64,000 nt of DNA from Aquatica leii (Eukaryota; Arthropoda; Insecta; Coleoptera; Lampyridae), in contig CM069437.1 of the NCBI GenBank assembly GCA_035610365.1, positions 59,358,093 to 59,422,092 of the forward strand, given 5' to 3'. Both the position numbers and the translations under genes were made by a program. Below the pieces are notes generated by a model. It ran no database searches and was not told where the DNA came from. It worked only from the letters and a program-made list of their open reading frames with translations. This document shows positions 60,095 to 64,000 of this stretch, one piece after another (position 1 is the stretch's first letter; every line of letters starts with the position of its first letter).

Positions 60095-60172
60095 ATTAAA
60101 CGTGTTAATTGTTTTTATTAAAGTCATAATGGATTTATTATGAGTTTAATAAAAACAATTAACACGTTTAAT
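60095..60172. repeat. Perfect 28-bp hairpin with nested inner palindrome
   Basis: The arm at 60095-60122 begins ATTAAACGTGTTAATTG and is an exact reverse complement of 60145-60172. The 22-bp loop contains CATAAT and ATTATG, so it folds further. No terminator or gene is near. Confidence 0.85.
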
Positions 60173-61019
60173 TTATAAATAATCTCGACAATTTTAACGC
60201 TTTTGCTCGTTACATTCGTTTGTTCGTTAAACAACTATTAAAACGATTTATTTTAGTTACGATTCGTTACAAGTTCTTGGAAAAAAGTTGATAAAGCCAA
60301 CCGAAATATCTTTAGAGCTTTTAGAGATTAGTTTTTTTTGCAAAATATTACATTGTCATGTAAAATACTCCTAACATAGCAGTTACGTATTAAATACTTT
60401 AAAATATTTGTTTGAAAAAATACATTTTATACAGTACATTAAAAACGCAGTTGCAATTTTTAACTTCTTACATTATTTATATCAAAACATACCTTTATCA
60501 AAGAAACTTCAACGTCACGTAAAACATCCAACTAAAATACGGCACGTATACAAGATATAAACTGTAAATGTTTTACGTAATTTCTTTTTAAACATTAAAG
60601 ATAATTTAGGTTTTTTCATATATTTGTTAAAGTTAAATTTAATGTATTACATTTTCGTAACAGTGAAAAATACACAAGATTAAGATAACACTTACATTTG
60701 TTTTATTACGTCATTTTGTTTGTTTTATTAACACGGTATCTTGCAACAGTTTTAGTAAAAATTATGCAATTATATAATTAGAATAGAAGATGCAATACGC
60801 TATTGAGATGATCCAGTTTAAATTTAAATTCAATAAGGGCCAGTCGTACAGTCTTGGTTTAAATCAAGGTCGGTTAAACTGTTGTTTAAACAATGAACGT
60901 GAAAATGAACAAGTAGAAAATGGAAGACGTGGTAACAGTCTAAGAAATAAACCCAACGTATGAACGTGTAATAAACATTTTAATTTTCTAGGTAAATAAA
61001 TAAAGTTTATTACTTGTTT

Positions 61020-61880
61020 ACGTTACACCTTCTTATTTTGTTACGCTGGTTTTTTTTGTAACAACAAAAAAACGGCAACGGCTAACACAGTTTCCCCGGA
61101 GGCTTTGTGATGCTAAATTATAGATTTAAAGCTAAAAAAGGCGCCAAGACGATGAAGGATTAAATTAAAGAGATATCGTCTAACTCTACCCGTAGCTGGA
61201 GAAGAACAAATAACACGACAGAAGTAATAACACAGATATATATTTATTGTATCATAAAATTAGTTGAAGAAGACAGTATATAAGTATAGTCTAACTTTTA
61301 AATTTAACGAAGGAATGACTTTACTTTATTAAGTTTGATTTCAAGAATGAAAAAATCAAAGTATCGAGAATCAAAGCGCACCCGATAAGTATGTGACACA
61401 CAAAAAAAGTTTAATATTAATTGTGATTACAACCTAGTATGGTACGTATGGCCATTCTAATAATCGGCATGACCAACAAAGTAAAATAGAATATGCAATA
61501 CTTACAGTTGTGTATTATCCAGTAAGGGATTAGCTAATTCCGTACCAGTCTGACCTAAAACGTAATATAAAATTTGACACAAGTGTACATACTGTGTGAG
61601 CATAAGTAATTTGATTTAATGCATTCAATAGTTGACGTAAAAGAATGCGCCGAGCTTCCCTCTAATTAACTTCGCTGTTTATAACTATTTCTTCTCATCC
61701 AATGGTGTACAACCCCTTAACCTTTAGCGACCTGACGTCATGGAAACTTTTCGACAAACAAGTGTTCCACGTGTTACGAACGTCAATGATAAGGTTACAG
61801 TTGGAGAGATCGAATTATAGAATATATTTAAGGCCTCAATACAAAAAAAACGTTATAAAATTACATACCCCAAAATAAGC
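61020..61880 (+). repeat. Dispersed repeat family, copy 3 of 3
   Basis: This is the most diverged copy of the 3300/12570 family. Landmarks are GGCTTTGTGATGCTAAATTA, TATATATTTATTGTATCA, AATTGTGATTACAACCTAGT, AATGCGCCGAGCTTCCCTC and CCTGACGTCATGGAAA (shared with copy 2). Non-coding. Confidence 0.6.
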
Positions 61881-63100
61881 TTTCACTCAACATTCAGGAA
61901 ATGAATTCGTTTTGACAGCCGACTACGAAGAAAAAGATCGCGCGTAACGCGGGACAAATTTCATACTTAAAAAAAATTTATACTAGAAAAGTGAACTACC
62001 AAATTTTTTTTACATAACAATTTATTCTTCACGTACTCTATATATACTTTATAAGTCTAATTACGTACGTAATTAGATACATAAATAACCTTTATATAAA
62101 AATAATTACAAAAAAATATTTACATTAATACGTAGGTATGCATAAAAAACGATAAATTTATTTACTCAACATTATAGTTAACGAGTAATTTCCGTGAAAG
62201 TGCAAATTTTGAATGAATTATTATCGCTGAACAAATATTTTTCAAATAAATATTTTAATTTTTTGTTTCACGTTTTCTTTAAATTGTTGATTTTTAATAA
62301 ATTATTATTTATAAAAAGTATCAAAAACTGAACCATACGAATATTACTCTATTATCAAATTGATCCAAAAAAAACAATGCAGATTAAAAATATAAGCATT
62401 AAAACAAGAAAACCCGTTAAAGAAAAGCTTAAAGACGTCTACATTAAAACTTGCACATTTTTTTCGATTGAATACTTTTGATATAATTTAATATTTTTTG
62501 CGTGCGCAATTAATGATGTACAATACTCATGCGTGATTTATAGCTATCTTTTGAAGTTATTTTCCATTGCATTCCTTTAAAGAACGGACGTCTTTTGATA
62601 CAATTGCAGAAAATGTCTATGTTAAATTTGAACTTGTGGTGTACTGCTTTTGTCGTTACGCTAAGAATCTGCTTTTGTTGTTATCTAAATACGCGTTTGT
62701 TGTTAATATAGGAAAACCCGTAATTAAAAGGGTTAAGTTTTTTCTTTGTTTTTACGCATAGTCAATCCTTTGAAATTTGCGTTTTAGTTTTTTCTATGCA
62801 CAAACAATTTTATGTCTGATAGGTACGATTTGGTTTCCTTCGAAACGTATAAATACGATGGTTTACTCTGTACGTTAATAATTACAAATATTACGATGTA
62901 ATTTTCTGTACGTTATGATTCTGGAAGATTAATGATACGTATGTTTCGTTACGATTTACAAAGTTGTGATTATTGATTATCGATCTAATACAAAAAAGAT
63001 CAATTAAATAATTAATTGAAACCAATTATTTTGCACTATTGAAAAGCCTGTGATGTAAGGAATTATGACAGCCATTTAATTACCTAAGATAAAATGATTC
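61881..63100. other. Non-coding stretch upstream of the last gene, nothing recognised
   Basis: Very AT-rich. No exon or paired repeat that I can support. Confidence 0.35.
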
Positions 63101-63483
63101 TAATAATATAAATTAAATGCCGATATGATGGAACTTTGAAAACAGCGAGTATTACTGGAATTACCGATGGTAGATTGGTGCATTATTTATATGATTATTA
63201 TGTTAAAGTAAACTACAACCCATTTCTAGATGCCAAAAGAATCATAAAAGAAGGAAGCAGATAAAAAACACATAATTATACATTCATCTTGTCACCACTT
63301 GACAAATTTAGTTGTACTATAGTTAAAAAGCTTAACAGATAAAAATAAGTCTCTTCCCCAAATGTTTTTGTAACTGATTAATACGAAGTATTTTTCATGT
63401 GTATACAATTTATTATTTTAAATTAATCTTTTAAAAAGCCATCTGCTATTGGTGATATCAAAGTAAAATATTATTTCCTTTAG

Positions 63484-64000
63484 AATACTTACCAATCTGA
63501 TAAAGAAACTATTTCAAATATCTATAAAACTTGTGAACAAAGTCAATCAAGTGGTTCGAAAACAGATCATAATAAATTTAGAGCTACAACAGCAGGTAAC
63601 CTAATCACTTATTTTATTTGCGTCTTTTATATACTTGTATGTGAAGATTTATATTAACTTATTTACATAAACGCTTTAAAACAATTATATTTTTTGCATT
63701 TGTTCTTTTTATGTAATGAACCACCAACAGTACAGAAAGTTGTGATGAAAACTTGCTAAGTTTTAAAGTACCTACGTTACAAGAATTATTAGAAGAAATA
63801 GGGTTTAAGTTAGTTAAACAAACAAAAGTGTGTTGTGTTTGTAATATGCGTTATTTTATAGGTACAGAAAAATAAATCAGTTTGAATTAGTAATGGCACA
63901 AATGGAAATGAAAGTTGCTAGAAAAAAATACATCATTTAAAATACAAGATGTAAAAAATCTATTTCTCAAAGCAGTAGCCAATGTTTCCGCAGACAATTG
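63484..64000 (+). CDS. Unrecognised gene, partial, at least three exons, runs off the window
   Basis: Three exons can be joined in phase: 63484-63595 (donor GTAACC), 63736-63808 (donor GTTAGT) and 63862 onward. They read NTYQSDKETISNIYKTCEQS..., then ESCDENLLSFKVPTLQELLE..., then KYRKINQFELVMAQMEMKVA. In the last exon a run of seven A at 63922-63928 shifts the frame: as written it ends at a TAA at 63938, whereas one A fewer would continue as TSFKIQDVKNLFLKAVANVS to the window edge. So this is either a short C-terminus, a homopolymer sequencing error or a true frameshift. An upstream frame at about 63125-63212 (ASITGITDGRLVHYLYDYYV, possible donor GTAAAC at 63213) may be a further exon. No family recognised; the composition suggests a helical, partly coiled-coil protein. 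Confidence 0.45.

Noticed and set aside
63213-63263. Protein-like extension VNYNPFLDAKRIIKEGSR ending at a stop
   Set aside because: No donor site follows it, while a GTAAAC donor at its start would exclude it; could be intron read-through, so not counted as coding.
1-64000. A new defence, toxin or secondary-metabolite gene system
   Set aside because: No co-oriented gene cluster or unfamiliar multi-domain protein was found; what is novel here is repeat structure, not a demonstrable system.

Overview
The window looks like AT-rich insect nuclear DNA, possibly from a beetle or another species with a large, repeat-rich genome. Introns with GT..AG ends can be followed by eye, and two of them are only about 50 bp. 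Coding exons are sparse, and most of the sequence is transposon remains. I see no rRNA, convincing tRNA, CRISPR array, operon or prokaryotic gene.

Three host genes can be supported. (1) On the + strand, eight phase-consistent exons between 6697 and 16127 encode a DCAF11/WDR23-type WD40 protein, a substrate receptor for the CUL4-DDB1 ubiquitin ligase. Its N-terminal exon or exons were not found, and its last intron is 6.8 kb of repeats. (2) On the - strand, five exons between 45034 and 33288 join in phase into a predicted 393-residue type II membrane protein of the GT10 alpha-1,3-fucosyltransferase family. Its two large introns hold a LOA/R1-like LINE with a nested MITE, a MULE, a 12-bp minisatellite and a Tc1/mariner-type fossil. 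(3) At the right edge, + strand exons from 63484 onward belong to a gene I do not recognise; it runs out of the window.

Layout of the rest, left to right. 1-800: Tc1-like fossil (-). 1378-1560, 3300-4260 and 4860-5410: dispersed repeats and a LINE 3' fragment. 6377-6611: piggyBac-type MITE. 12570-15780: DCAF11 intron repeats, including a direct duplication and a large inverted cluster. 17500-18560: foldback element. 19165-22106: fairly young 5'-truncated LINE (+). 23521-30357: ZMYM1/TTF-type hAT fossil (-), split by a 3826-bp hAT-type element that has a clean 8-bp target duplication and its own internal repeat array. 34900-38720: mariner fossil, minisatellite and MULE. 41335-44800: LINE copy A with a hAT-type MITE inside. 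45344-46262: 919-bp hAT-type element just upstream of the fucosyltransferase start. 46690-47990: Ty3/gypsy fossil. 48107-50900: R1-clade LINE (-). 52020-52460: piggyBac fossil (+). 54425-56750: LINE copy B. 56780-59640: two further LINE fragments. 61020-61880: third copy of the 3300/12570 repeat.

The most notable structure is the nesting, with three insertions dated relative to their hosts by intact 8-bp target duplications. Next are the fucosyltransferase gene spread across transposon-filled introns, and the higher-order 12-bp minisatellite that leaves long open frames on both strands. I found no convincing new molecular system. All calls rest on reading the sequence; no database search was run.
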